Positions 15,193 to 23,510 of a DNA stretch of 64,000 nucleotides are shown here, one piece after another. The stretch covers positions 3,924,001 through 3,988,000 of the forward strand of contig NZ_CP017704.1 in NCBI RefSeq assembly GCF_002243645.1, read 5' to 3'. A program made the position numbers and the translations under genes. How positions within the stretch are numbered: position 1 is the stretch's first letter; every line of letters begins with the position of its first letter. Under the pieces are notes generated by a model. That model saw only the letters and a program-made list of their open reading frames with translations. It ran no database searches and was not told the DNA's origin. This DNA comes from Peribacillus simplex NBRC 15720 = DSM 1321 (GTDB lineage: Bacteria > Bacillota > Bacilli > Bacillales > DSM-1321).

Positions 15193-16476
15193 TTACTGAA
15201 TGGGTTGCATGTCCTGTTGTTTAGCTTGTGCTGCTTTTTTCTCTTGTGCAGCTTTCTTTTCCATTGCTTCTTTCGCTGCTTTCGCTGCTTTTTCTTCTTG
15301 CTCACGTTGTGCTTTATGGTCGATTATCTTCTTGTGATCCAAGGTAATCTCGATACGATCCTCTTTTTTCGACCATTGGGCTTTTTCACTCGTTTCCTTC
15401 GTCAACTGACGGTAAACACGTGATTTGTCGATTGAAGAGGTAGCTGGCCTTGGTGTTGCTTCTTCAATTTGCAGTGGAACGACATCGATTGTAGCTTTTC
15501 CGTCTTCCGCTAAATGGTATTGAACCATGGCTGAATCCTTTGTGCGTGTCCAGCCTTGATCGAATATGAAATTTCCTAAGCTATAGAAAATGATTCCATC
15601 TTTATACACATCAAACGATTGAAGCACGTGGGGGTGATGGCCGATGATGATGTCAGCTCCAGCATCGATGATAGCTTTAGCCAAGTCTTTTTGACGGGCG
15701 GTTGTAGATGTTGAATACTCTTGTCCCCAGTGCATATTCACCACAACCAAGTCTGCGTTGCCTTGCTTGGCATCCCTTGCTTTGCCGATCATTTCAAATA
15801 ATAAATCAGGGTTGGAGTTCAATAGTCCGGCTTTATCAGTTTTTGACACGGCATCCTTACCGTAAACATCCGTGAAGCCAAGTGTTGCGACACGTACGCC
15901 ATTAACATCTGCATAGTCGATGCTATTTTTAGCTTCCGTAGTGTTCGATCCAACACCGACATAGTGCATATCCGTACTTTTGAATTCATCAATCGTGTCA
16001 AGAAGTCCTTGTTCTTCATAGTCCATCATATGGTTATTGGCCAAAGACATCACAGAGAAGCCAGCATCTTTAACGGCTTGAACACCACTAGTATTGGAGT
16101 TTAACCGGATGGGAGTATCTGCTCCCTTATAGTTAGATACCTCTTCTTTTAAAGCGGTATGTTCATAATTCCCACTGACATAGTCTGAAGTGGAAAAATA
16201 GGGCTGCATATAACGGAAGAGGTATTCATATCCGTGCTTATCCGTCACTTCTTTAACATACCGTCCCATCATCACATCACCGACCATTGTCATCGTAAAT
16301 GGTTGATCGGATTTTGAAGCAGTTGTTTTCACTTCCTCAGCCCGTCCCATCCAAGTGGTAATGACTAAAGCGATTAGTAATATAGGTAGTATGATTCCAG
16401 TGTATTTAAGATTCTTTTTCTTCGTGCGTTTAATAAAGATAAGTGTTTTTTCTTTTGCATTTAAAGTCCGTTTCAT
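15193..16476 (-). CDS. capA: polyglutamate synthesis/export protein CapA (PgsA)
   Basis: 427 residues. One N-terminal membrane anchor (about 27-45) precedes a metallophosphatase-like domain with GDVMMGRYV, GNYEHTAL, LANNHMMDY and IGHHPHVLQ, all typical of CapA/PgsAA. The C-terminal ~50 residues are a Lys/Ala/Glu-rich, probably helical tail. CapA works with CapBC in assembly or export of gamma-polyglutamate at the membrane. The ATG at 16476 is chosen because GAGGTG lies 6 bases upstream; the in-frame GTG at 16485 is part of that ribosome site. It follows capC by only 10 bp. Confidence 0.92.
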   Translation of the reverse strand: MKRTLNAKEKTLIFIKRTKKKNLKYTGIILPILLIALVITTWMGRAEEVKTTASKSDQPFTMTMVGDVMMGRYVKEVTDKHGYEYLFRYMQPYFSTSDYVSGNYEHTALKEEVSNYKGADTPIRLNSNTSGVQAVKDAGFSVMSLANNHMMDYEEQGLLDTIDEFKSTDMHYVGVGSNTTEAKNSIDYADVNGVRVATLGFTDVYGKDAVSKTDKAGLLNSNPDLLFEMIGKARDAKQGNADLVVVNMHWGQEYSTSTTARQKDLAKAIIDAGADIIIGHHPHVLQSFDVYKDGIIFYSLGNFIFDQGWTRTKDSAMVQYHLAEDGKATIDVVPLQIEEATPRPATSSIDKSRVYRQLTKETSEKAQWSKKEDRIEITLDHKKIIDHKAQREQEEKAAKAAKEAMEKKAAQEKKAAQAKQQDMQPIQ

Positions 16477-16486
16477 TTTTTGCACC

Positions 16487-16936
16487 TCAGAATAGGTAGT
16501 ACACGTTCATTAAACCGAAAGTCAAGCCGGATAATAAAAGCGTGCTGCCAAGTGTCAATGGCATTCCTTGTCTTTGAATCGTATTCGCTATCAATCCAGG
16601 TACGATTATACCGATTCCCCGAAACTCGAATATTTCAAATGGCATGACGGGGTAGACGAAGTCCAACAGGAGCTTCAAGCAAATCCCTGTCACCATCATG
16701 GCTGCGAATTTTCTTCTTCCATATAAAATCACCCATCTTGAAAGGCCGTGAGTGACGATCAAATAAGTTACTACACTAATGATCAGGATGGTCAGCATGA
16801 TTTCCCATTGATCAAATACTAATGCCAAATAACCTGGCACGATAAGTCCTGCGGGTACGACACCCGTTTTTTCTGAAAATATAAGGCTAAGCGTAACTCC
16901 TAGTACTAGAGCTACATATAAATCCGATCCAAACAT
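16487..16936 (-). CDS. capC: polyglutamate synthesis membrane protein CapC (PgsC)
   Basis: 149 residues, the usual length for CapC/PgsC, with about five membrane segments. The start MFGSDLYVALVLGVTLSLI and the motifs PAGLIVPGYLAL and GIIVPGLIANTIQRQGMPLT are characteristic. CapC forms the membrane part of the polyglutamate synthase with CapB. The ribosome site AGGAGG precedes the ATG. Lies 15 bp after capB. Confidence 0.93.
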   Translation of the reverse strand: MFGSDLYVALVLGVTLSLIFSEKTGVVPAGLIVPGYLALVFDQWEIMLTILIISVVTYLIVTHGLSRWVILYGRRKFAAMMVTGICLKLLLDFVYPVMPFEIFEFRGIGIIVPGLIANTIQRQGMPLTLGSTLLLSGLTFGLMNVYYLF

Positions 16937-16951
16937 TAAGGTTCCTCCTAC

Positions 16952-18133
16952 TTAACTCGCTTTTTGCTTCGTTTTAGATTTCATGAATGCTTCAATTAAT
17001 GGTTCCGCTGCACCGTGAATATTCCCGACACCGTAGACGATGCGATTTTTCATCAATGGGCGGAGGCGGGCCACGATTTCTTCAGTTGACCAGTTTTCTA
17101 AATCCCAATATTCTTTTGTATCCAATTGACCTTGCTCGAATGCCCGAGTGATCGGTGATGTGGTTTCACCTATGGAAATGACGATTTCAGATTTTATGTA
17201 AGGCAATACATCTCTAGCAAACTGCTCGGTACGGTCCACACGGTCGGGACGGCAATTCATGATGACGATAGGAGGTTCTGTGCTGTATCCAAACGTATTG
17301 ACACGTTCCCAAATGTTCAGCGTCGATGACGCGTCATTTGCAGCAAAGCCATTGACAAAGAAAGTTGGCTGAATGGGATCTCCGAATTTGGTGATCCGCA
17401 TGGCACCTGGATCGGGATGTGCATTCAACATACCGCGAAAAGCTGTTTTTTCATCAATGCCCAAAGCCTCCGCAACGGCCAAGGCCAGTGATGCATTATC
17501 TGGAAATACCATATAATCGAATTCGCGTAGGAATTCTTCCGAAATTCTGGAATTGTCTGCAACGATCACTTTTGTGTTGCGTTCTTTGGCAATTTGCTTG
17601 AAAAAGTCCAAATATTCACTTTCAATGGTTATTAAGTGACCATTATAGGGAATGGTAGCAGTGAAGGCTTCAGCAACCTCATCCAAAGTCGGTCCCATGA
17701 CATCCATATGGTCTTCCAATACATTCACGATGACCCCAATGTTTGCTTGGATCATTTTGTTTTGGAAGATTAGTTGATAGTCAGGCTGTACGGCCATGCA
17801 CTCACAAACTAGTGCTTCCGTGCCTAAGTCGGCAACTTCTTTAACTACACGCCGTTGTTCTCCTATGTTGGGTCCTTCCGGGCGGCGTACAATCGGTTTT
17901 TCCTTGTCGGTAAACCAATAGATCATTCTTGCTGATGTTCCGGTTGTTTTACCTACTGTTTTGTACTTAGCTTCCTGGATCACACCTGTAATCAGGCGCG
18001 TTACAGTCGATTTCCCTCGAATCCCATTCACATTCACACGTACCGGGATGGAGTCGAGACGCTTCTGATGGCGTTTTTGTTCGAAAATGCCATAGCCAAG
18101 TAAAAAGATCGCACAAATAAATATTGGTGCCAT
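16952..18133 (-). CDS. capB: polyglutamate synthase ATPase/ligase subunit CapB (PgsB)
   Basis: 393 residues of the Mur-ligase-like CapB/PgsB family. A hydrophobic N-terminus (1-17) is followed by the ATP-binding loop VNVNGIRGKSTVTRLI (about 33-48), then GEQRRVVKE, LEDHMDVMG and NCRPDRVDRTEQ. CapB activates glutamate with ATP and adds it to the growing gamma-linked chain. First gene of the operon; ATG with AGAGG upstream. A weak promoter candidate (TTGACT-15-TAAAAT) lies at 18187-18213. Confidence 0.93.
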   Translation of the reverse strand: MAPIFICAIFLLGYGIFEQKRHQKRLDSIPVRVNVNGIRGKSTVTRLITGVIQEAKYKTVGKTTGTSARMIYWFTDKEKPIVRRPEGPNIGEQRRVVKEVADLGTEALVCECMAVQPDYQLIFQNKMIQANIGVIVNVLEDHMDVMGPTLDEVAEAFTATIPYNGHLITIESEYLDFFKQIAKERNTKVIVADNSRISEEFLREFDYMVFPDNASLALAVAEALGIDEKTAFRGMLNAHPDPGAMRITKFGDPIQPTFFVNGFAANDASSTLNIWERVNTFGYSTEPPIVIMNCRPDRVDRTEQFARDVLPYIKSEIVISIGETTSPITRAFEQGQLDTKEYWDLENWSTEEIVARLRPLMKNRIVYGVGNIHGAAEPLIEAFMKSKTKQKAS

Positions 18134-18186
18134 TTTTTAACCTCTCTTTTTTTTAATTATTTGATTTACTGAATACACACTACATG

Positions 18187-18213
18187 ATTTTAAACTTAAT
18201 AGGCAAGAGTCAA
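18187..18213 (-). promoter_or_regulatory. weak candidate promoter of the cap operon
   Basis: In the minus sense TTGACT (18208-18213), a short 15-base spacer and TAAAAT (18187-18192). The spacing is suboptimal, so either an activator is needed or another promoter exists in the long upstream region. Confidence 0.3.
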
Positions 18214-18774
18214 TTATTCTATCGCAATATAGTTATTATCAGCTTTTTCAAATAAATGTATATAGGAGTGTAATATTATCTAATGGGATAAATTGTTTTA
18301 TGAGTACAAAGATATGGCTGAAAAACACGTAAATCCTTGGTTTATTTACACTAAATTATGGAAAGTTTAATAAAGATCTATTTTGGTCAGAATCAAAATG
18401 GTTTAATGAGCATTTGAACCCGATTCTTAATGGCTATATTTGAATAATGAATTGTTTTTAAAAGTGAGGTTTATTACAGTTTATTAATTGTTTATACCTA
18501 TTAGTTGTCATAAACGTAACAATATTTATGGAATTGTCATTCAATGTAAGATATTGCATCTATCGACTCAATTAGTTGGACTCTTTAGAATACGGACAAA
18601 GATGAGTAAAAGAACACATCTCTTTTTTTTGATATTTTCCGGTTTTTTCCTAATGGGATACCCATGGGTCTATAGTTGATCTTTTACCTGAAACATGAAA
18701 TAAACTAAAGTTAACCCATTTTTTTAAAAAAATACCTAGTTTCTTCTATAAATATAGTGTTTATAAAAGAATGA
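18214..18774. other. long AT-rich region upstream of capB
   Basis: About 560 bp with no gene carrying a ribosome site. A 36-codon open stretch without a start codon (18333-18443, containing LNYGKFNKDLFWSESKWFNE) reads like protein and may be a gene remnant. The frame at 18488-18679 lacks a ribosome site and coding-like composition. The region may hold capsule regulatory sites, but I see no clear motif. Confidence 0.4.
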
Positions 18775-18811
18775 AAAATAAAAAAAGCTCAGAAGCATAT
18801 CTGAGCTTTCG
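18775..18811 (-). terminator. intrinsic terminator of the small basic protein gene
   Basis: In the minus sense GAAAGCTCAGA / TCTGAGCTTT with a 6-base loop, followed by a T-rich tail. It lies about 110 bp after the stop of the 18924-19139 gene. Confidence 0.75.
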
Positions 18812-18923
18812 GCTTATATATTGTAAATGAATGGAATGGTCACGAATCTCCGTTTATCATGGTGATTTAACGTTTGTGGGTCTTGAGCAACTGCATTCGT
18901 AGCTGATTATGGGAGGAATCAGG

Positions 18924-19139
18924 TTAACTGGATTTCTTTCTGTCAGAAATCTCAAGGTTGGAGCCCTTTTTACCGCCATCAATCACATAAAGTCTAGGAG
19001 CTAATCTCCTTCTTTTTCCTTGATTGTCAGGATTCATCTTCATATAATTTTCGTATTCTTTGCGAAAGAACTCTTCGGTTTCCCGTTCCAGTGCTTTTCT
19101 TTCGTTAAAATCTGTTATGAATTTGAAAAAACGTTTCAT
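18924..19139 (-). CDS. small basic protein, unknown function
   Basis: 71 residues with an ideal AAGGAGG ribosome site 6 bases before the ATG, and a terminator downstream. The sequence is highly charged, begins MKRFFKFITDFNERKALERE, and has a helical first half and a Lys/Arg-rich second half (GKRRRLAPRLYVIDGGKKG). No membrane segment or known domain. Conserved-looking but not recognised. Confidence 0.65.
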   Translation of the reverse strand: MKRFFKFITDFNERKALERETEEFFRKEYENYMKMNPDNQGKRRRLAPRLYVIDGGKKGSNLEISDRKKSS

Positions 19140-19709
19140 ATGAATTCCTCCTTTGGGGTTAAAAGGTCTTAGTTTAATAGTAACATATCGTGAGTGAAAT
19201 TTAACCTTTTTTTACAGATCTGGAGTGAGAATCGTGTTTTTATGTGAATAAAGTTGTGAATGGTTTGATTCGAGAGAAAGCATGCAATGGATCCTTACTG
19301 AGTATAAGTGCCCGTGCATGGTGTTGAAAGGAAATGTCGGGATTTGCAGTAGCAGGTATTGGAAGCAATGATTATTTCAGTTAAAATATTCCTTTAGTTA
19401 TATTTATTATACACTAAATATTCTGAAAACAAAGGAAAATATTCACTTCCTGCCGCTTTTGATAGATTTGCTTTTTATTGGTTTATTATTGTGTATAGTT
19501 ATTTATTCCCCGAATATACGAAAATGAAACAACCTTTATAAATGAGTGAAAATGCCACCAATACCTTTGCTTTAATGCTTTTCAAATTAATGGACCCCTT
19601 TATCGATATTTTATTCACTCTTTTTTATCGGTTAAAAAATGGGATGTTTAAGCAATGAAAAGATAACCAAATTTTCCATTAGGTTTAATATTCACTAAAT
19701 ATAAACATC
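19140..19709. other. AT-rich intergenic region
   Basis: About 570 bp between divergent units. No ORF with a ribosome site and no strong hairpin found. Confidence 0.4.
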
Positions 19710-19738
19710 TTGATTTCTTATCGTTTTCAAGTTACTAT
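19710..19738 (+). promoter_or_regulatory. promoter of the queCDE operon
   Basis: TTGATT (19710-19715), 17 bases, TACTAT (19733-19738). The same element with near-identical spacer sequence occurs at 25778-25806 before a second preQ1 riboswitch. Confidence 0.65.
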
Positions 19739-19775
19739 TGACTTGGAAAAATATAATATTCCGCGTTAAGGCGGA

Positions 19776-19809
19776 AGAGGTTCTAGCTACCCTCTCAAAA
19801 AAACTAAGG
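19776..19809 (+). promoter_or_regulatory. preQ1-I riboswitch aptamer (copy 1)
   Basis: AGAGGTTCTAGCTACCCTCT followed by an A-rich strand and CTAAGG matches the compact class I preQ1 aptamer: P1 AGAGG/CCTCT, the conserved C-rich loop, and an A-rich tail for the H-type pseudoknot. Ligand binding to preQ1 (a queuosine precursor) should favour the downstream terminator. Confidence 0.9.
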
Positions 19810-19812
19810 AGA

Positions 19813-19845
19813 AACAGTGCTCTATTCTTAGGGTGCTGTTTTTTT
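19813..19845 (+). terminator. expression-platform terminator of preQ1 riboswitch 1
   Basis: AACAGTGCTC pairs with GGGTGCTGTT (with G-U pairs), loop of 8, then a T-run, starting 3 bases after the aptamer and ending 24 bases before queC. Confidence 0.85.
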
Positions 19846-19868
19846 CCGTAAAAAGGAGTTTTATAGAA

Positions 19869-20534
19869 ATGAAGAAGAAAGAAAAGGCAGTGGTTGTGTT
19901 TAGCGGAGGTCAGGACAGTACGACGTGCCTGTTCTGGGCATTGGAGAGATTTGAGAAAGTGGAAGCGGTGACGTTCGATTATAATCAGCGGCATAGCTTG
20001 GAAATCGAATGTGCTCAAAACATTGCCAAGGAATTGGGCGTGAATCATCATATCCTTGACATGTCGCTGCTGAACCAACTGGCACCGAATGCATTGACGA
20101 GAAGTGATATTGCAGTGGCGGACGGAGAAGACGGGGAATTGCCGTCGACGTTCGTACCGGGGAGGAATTTGCTGTTCCTTTCGTTTGCCGGAGTGCTGGC
20201 GAGTCAGATTGGCGCTAAACATATTGTCACCGGTGTCTGTGAAACTGATTTCAGCGGATATCCTGACTGCCGTGATGTATTCATTAAATCGTTGAATGTG
20301 ACACTGAACTTGTCGATGGACCAGTCATTCGTGATTGATACGCCGCTAATGTGGCTTAATAAAGAGGAAACATGGGAGCTTGCGGATCAGCTTGGCGCAT
20401 TCGACTTTGTCCGCGAAAAGACCCTGACTTGCTATAACGGAATCATCTCCGACGGCTGTGGAGATTGTCCGGCATGTAATCTGCGGAAAAAAGGACTGGA
20501 TGACTATGTAAGCAGACGGAAGGTGCTTTCATGA
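19869..20534 (+). CDS. queC: 7-cyano-7-deazaguanine (preQ0) synthase QueC
   Basis: 221 residues. N-terminal PP-loop FSGGQDSTT (about 11-19) binds ATP, and a C-terminal zinc-binding cluster [13 protein letters not shown] follows. QueC converts 7-carboxy-7-deazaguanine and ammonia to preQ0 using ATP. The ATG at 19869 has AAGGAG about 10 bases upstream and starts [14 protein letters not shown] as in B. subtilis; an in-frame ATG at 19833 lies within the riboswitch terminator and is rejected. First gene of a tightly overlapping queCDE operon under preQ1 riboswitch control. Confidence 0.95.
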   Translation: MKKKEKAVVVFSGGQDSTTCLFWALERFEKVEAVTFDYNQRHSLEIECAQNIAKELGVNHHILDMSLLNQLAPNALTRSDIAVADGEDGELPSTFVPGRNLLFLSFAGVLASQIGAKHIVTGVCETDFSGYPDCRDVFIKSLNVTLNLSMDQSFVIDTPLMWLNKEETWELADQLGAFDFVREKTLTCYNGIISDGCGDCPACNLRKKGLDDYVSRRKVLS

Positions 20535-21004
20535 TGTACGGTTTTAATATAGTGGATAAACTCCAAAAAATAGATGAAGATATTCAGCGCAGCCAATTGA
20601 AGTATACAAACAAGAGGGTTCTTGTGAGTAAGGAATTCACCTTTGACGCGGCGCACCATCTGCATGACTATGAAGGAAAATGCAAGACCCTGCATGGCCA
20701 CACGTATAAGGTCATTTTCGGGTTGAGCGGGTATACAGATTCACGCGGGTTGATGATAGATTTTGGGGACATCAAGGATATATGGAAAAATGAAATTGAA
20801 ATCCACCTGGATCATCGTTATTTGAATGAAACTCTGCCGCTCATGAATACAACGGCTGAAAATATGGTTGTCTGGATTTATGAAAAAATGGCCGAAGCCC
20901 TTTCATTAAAAGAATATGAGGGTGCTAGAGTCGAATTTGTTCGATTATACGAAACGCCGACAAGCTATGCTGAAGCCAGACGGGAGTGGATGGAAAGTGA
21001 GTAA
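20531..21004 (+). CDS. queD: 6-carboxytetrahydropterin synthase QueD
   Basis: 157 residues of the PTPS/QueD family. Zinc ligands are His42/43 (AAHHLHDY), His55 and His57 (HGHTY), with catalytic Cys51. The C-terminal [15 protein letters not shown] is characteristic. QueD converts dihydroneopterin triphosphate to 6-carboxytetrahydropterin. Start ATG overlaps the queC stop (ATGA). The first ~25 residues form a hydrophilic extension. Confidence 0.94.
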   Translation: MMYGFNIVDKLQKIDEDIQRSQLKYTNKRVLVSKEFTFDAAHHLHDYEGKCKTLHGHTYKVIFGLSGYTDSRGLMIDFGDIKDIWKNEIEIHLDHRYLNETLPLMNTTAENMVVWIYEKMAEALSLKEYEGARVEFVRLYETPTSYAEARREWMESE

Positions 21005-21725
21005 ACTCCCGGTTTTGGAAATCTTCGGGCCGACCATCCAAGGAGAGGGAATGGTCATTGGTCAAAAAACCATGTTCGTACGGACTGCCGGCTGCGATTA
21101 TTCCTGTGCCTGGTGTGATTCCGCATTTACTTGGGATGGCACCGGTAAGGAAGATACCGTCCAGATGACTGCCGAAGAAATATGGGATGAGCTGAAGCGA
21201 ATTGGGGGTTCCGGTTTTTCCTTCGTGACGATATCAGGCGGAAACCCGGCTCTGCTGAAAAACCTAAACGGCTTGATAGCGATCTTACATGAAAATAAAA
21301 TGAAAATAGGTGTCGAAACACAAGGGAGCCGATGGCAGGATTGGTTTCTCGATATTGATGAACTGACTATTTCACCTAAGCCGCCGAGCTCTAAAATGAA
21401 CACGGACTTTACGGTGCTCGACCAAATCATCTCGAACCTTGCCAATCGAAATCCTGAAAACCATGTCTCATTGAAGATCGTCGTCTTTAACGAGGAAGAC
21501 TATCAATATGCCAAACATGTACATGGGCGTTACCCGGATATTCCTTTTTATCTGCAGGTCGGCAATGACGACAGCAGGACGGCGGATGATCGTCAATTGA
21601 TCAGCGGCCTTTTGAAGAAGTACGAAGAGTTAATTGATAAAGTGATAGCAGATGATGAATTGAATGATGTGAAAGTGCTTCCCCAGCTGCATACCTATAT
21701 ATGGGGAAACAAGCGGGGCGTGTAA
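20997..21725 (+). CDS. queE: 7-carboxy-7-deazaguanine synthase QueE (radical SAM)
   Basis: 242 residues starting with GTG at 20997, overlapping queD by 8 bp; the ATG at 20916 would lie deep inside queD. The start [17 protein letters not shown] matches B. subtilis QueE. The 4Fe-4S cluster cysteines are C33-x3-C37-x2-C40 (AGCDYSCAWCDS), the SAM motif is ISGGNP, and ISPKPPSSKM is conserved. It contracts 6-carboxytetrahydropterin to CDG. A strong terminator follows at once, so queF (preQ0 reductase), which is fourth in the B. subtilis operon, is not here. Confidence 0.95.
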   Translation: MSKLPVLEIFGPTIQGEGMVIGQKTMFVRTAGCDYSCAWCDSAFTWDGTGKEDTVQMTAEEIWDELKRIGGSGFSFVTISGGNPALLKNLNGLIAILHENKMKIGVETQGSRWQDWFLDIDELTISPKPPSSKMNTDFTVLDQIISNLANRNPENHVSLKIVVFNEEDYQYAKHVHGRYPDIPFYLQVGNDDSRTADDRQLISGLLKKYEELIDKVIADDELNDVKVLPQLHTYIWGNKRGV

Positions 21726-21740
21726 AGAAAAGAGAGCAGG

Positions 21741-21773
21741 AGGCAGTGTGATGTTTAATCACACTGCCTTTTT
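21741..21773. terminator. bidirectional terminator of queCDE and the DUF4260 gene
   Basis: 12-bp stem AGGCAGTGTGAT / ATCACACTGCCT with a 5-base loop and TTTTT on the plus strand, lying 16 bases after queE and 8 bases from the stop of the convergent gene. Confidence 0.88.
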
Positions 21774-21780
21774 AAGCTTA

Positions 21781-22128
21781 TTACAACCTTTGAATGTGTG
21801 TAGCTTTGAAGGATGATGTGTATTTAAGGCCATATCCAAATAAGCGATCCATTCCAATATGCGCTGTCCAAATTAAACCAATCATCATAAATGCATCCGA
21901 CTTTAGAAAGATTGCAAGCAAAATCATGAAGATGGACAGGATATAAGTATGAAATAAGTTATAAACCTTTGCTCCAATCCGCTCATTGATCAGATAGGCC
22001 AGCATGGAAACATCAGGAGACAAAATCAATAAAAGGAAAATCCACCAGCTGAATTCATATAACGAATAGATGTAAATCACCGCTAAAAGAACCATGAGTC
22101 CTTCAATATGAAGGAATTTCTTTACCAT
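21781..22128 (-). CDS. DUF4260 family membrane protein
   Basis: 115 residues, four hydrophobic segments, with ILSPDVSMLAYLIN (about 35-48) and the C-terminal WTAHIGMDRLFGYGLKY (about 88-104), both hallmarks of DUF4260. Function unknown; His and Asp in the last motif are conserved. ATG at 22128 has GGGAGG 7 bases upstream; an in-frame ATG at 22158 lies inside an operator and is not the start. It is in the same direction as the tetR gene, with a TetR-type operator in between, so it is probably its target. Confidence 0.82.
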   Translation of the reverse strand: MVKKFLHIEGLMVLLAVIYIYSLYEFSWWIFLLLILSPDVSMLAYLINERIGAKVYNLFHTYILSIFMILLAIFLKSDAFMMIGLIWTAHIGMDRLFGYGLKYTSSFKATHIQRL

Positions 22129-22147
22129 TTTAAAACCTCCCAAAGTT

Positions 22148-22168
22148 TTATTAACCATTGGTCAATAA
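22148..22168. promoter_or_regulatory. TetR-type operator upstream of the DUF4260 gene
   Basis: Near-perfect 21-bp palindrome TTATTAACCATTGGTCAATAA. The same sequence pattern occurs at 22767-22787 in front of tetR, which supports a shared regulator. Confidence 0.7.
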
Positions 22169-22180
22169 AGTTTGAAAAAA

Positions 22181-22750
22181 TTATATGATGTTTCTTATGA
22201 TATTTTTAACATGAAAATAAGCTAAACCTTTTACATCTTGATAAGATAGTTCAGAATTAATATAAAAAGTTATGAATCCGTGAAGAGAAAGAAAAATCGA
22301 CCAAATGGATGCAGGATTCAGTTTGTTGTCCGTTAGGTCCGTCAGGGACTGGATTAGCTTTTCGTATGTTTTATTAGAATCAAATTGAAGTAACTGCTGA
22401 ATTTCTTTTTCCTTCGATAAAAACATGATGGAATAATGGTTCTGTTGGGTTAAACCGAACTCTAAGAAGCACAATAAAATCTTTTCCATTTTTATAGAAG
22501 GGTCATTTTCCGACATGATGATATCATCGATTAAAGTATTTAAAACGGAAAAATCCGTTTTCACCAAACTATAAAATATTTCTGCCTTATTTTTAAAATG
22601 ATAATAAATGGCTCCATGGCTGCAATCCAATGATTTAGCCAATTGCCTCATTGAGACATTCGAATACCCTAACGTTGCAAAAAGGTTTCTAGCTTCATTC
22701 AACACCATGTCCCTGGACAATTCTTTACCTGCCGATTTCCTTGGCGACAT
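22181..22750 (-). CDS. TetR/AcrR family transcriptional regulator
   Basis: 189 residues. The N-terminal helix-turn-helix (about 12-58) includes NVSMRQLAKSLDCSHGAIYYHFKNKAEIF, the classical TetR recognition region; the C-terminal domain would bind an inducer. Family members repress neighbouring genes until a ligand binds. Twin palindromes TTATTrACCA-n-TGGTyAAT lie upstream of this gene and of the next one (DUF4260), suggesting autorepression and co-repression. Ligand unknown. Confidence 0.88.
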   Translation of the reverse strand: MSPRKSAGKELSRDMVLNEARNLFATLGYSNVSMRQLAKSLDCSHGAIYYHFKNKAEIFYSLVKTDFSVLNTLIDDIIMSENDPSIKMEKILLCFLEFGLTQQNHYSIMFLSKEKEIQQLLQFDSNKTYEKLIQSLTDLTDNKLNPASIWSIFLSLHGFITFYINSELSYQDVKGLAYFHVKNIIRNII

Positions 22751-22766
22751 CTTAACACTCCCTTAT

Positions 22767-22787
22767 TTATTGACCACTGGTTAATTA
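22767..22787. promoter_or_regulatory. TetR-type operator upstream of tetR
   Basis: TTATTGACCACTGGTTAATTA, 17 bp upstream of the regulator start, matches the 22148-22168 palindrome in both half-sites. Confidence 0.7.
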
Positions 22788-23179
22788 GGATGATAACTCA
22801 CTGATTTCGAAATGTCAATTACTAGATCATATTATAAAGTACTGTTTTTTTAGAGAAACTTTACCATTTGATGAAACGGGATTTCACCTTATACAGGTGG
22901 GGATGCAGGACATTGCCTATGGATTATTCCCCGCAACCAGTTAACTTAAATACTAGTGGGTATGATGTTCCCTTATCCAAAGCAACTACGTTTTTAGTTT
23001 CAATGAAACAGGTATTTGAATTTACAGCTATTTTTAAAGGGTGAAATCAGAGGAAATATGAATGTCCTGTAACAGAAAAAAAGGAACCCACTATATGTGT
23101 GCTTGCCTTATTTCAGTACCAACAATACCAATATATGGTATTATTAGGGTATTCGTAGAACGTTGGAGGGGATGAATAA
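22788..23179. other. intergenic region with a small palindrome
   Basis: About 390 bp with no gene. AATACCA-N5-TGGTATT at 23124-23142 is a 7-bp inverted repeat 38 bp before the next start codon and could be an operator. Nothing else stands out. Confidence 0.4.
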
Positions 23180-23464
23180 ATGAAAAAGAAATTCGGTATT
23201 TTGGCTTCAATTATCATAGTTTTGACCGGCTATTTTTTATACACTAAACCGTATAAAGATAAAACAAAACCTGTAGAAGACTTTATTAAAGTATATCCAC
23301 GAGATCATGTAATAATAAATGAAATCATAATCATAGAGGGAATTGATGAGGTCAATCCAGGTGATATCGATTTGAATGATGAAGAGGAAATGAAAAAAAT
23401 GGCAAAAAAGCAATATGAGCAAAATGAAAAGGGGGAAATAATTTTTACAGAAGAAAATCAGTGA
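23180..23464 (+). CDS. small membrane-anchored acidic protein, unknown
   Basis: 94 residues: one N-terminal membrane segment or uncleaved signal (KKKFGILASIIIVLTGYFLY) followed by a hydrophilic domain rich in Asp/Glu (IDLNDEEEMKKMAKKQ). No lipobox. GGAGGGG ribosome site about 8 bases before the ATG. Family not recognised. A short gap to the downstream HD hydrolase gene suggests a possible shared transcript. Confidence 0.6.
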   Translation: MKKKFGILASIIIVLTGYFLYTKPYKDKTKPVEDFIKVYPRDHVIINEIIIIEGIDEVNPGDIDLNDEEEMKKMAKKQYEQNEKGEIIFTEENQ

Positions 23465-23510
23465 AATCACCTACCTATAATGAGTAAACCAATGTGGGAG
23501 GCGGCAGTTA

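Noticed and set aside
18488-18679. 63-residue plus-strand ORF
   Set aside because: No ribosome site and unlikely composition in an AT-rich region.
19833-19868. Upstream start for queC
   Set aside because: The ATG lies inside the riboswitch terminator hairpin; the ATG at 19869 has AAGGAG and matches B. subtilis QueC.
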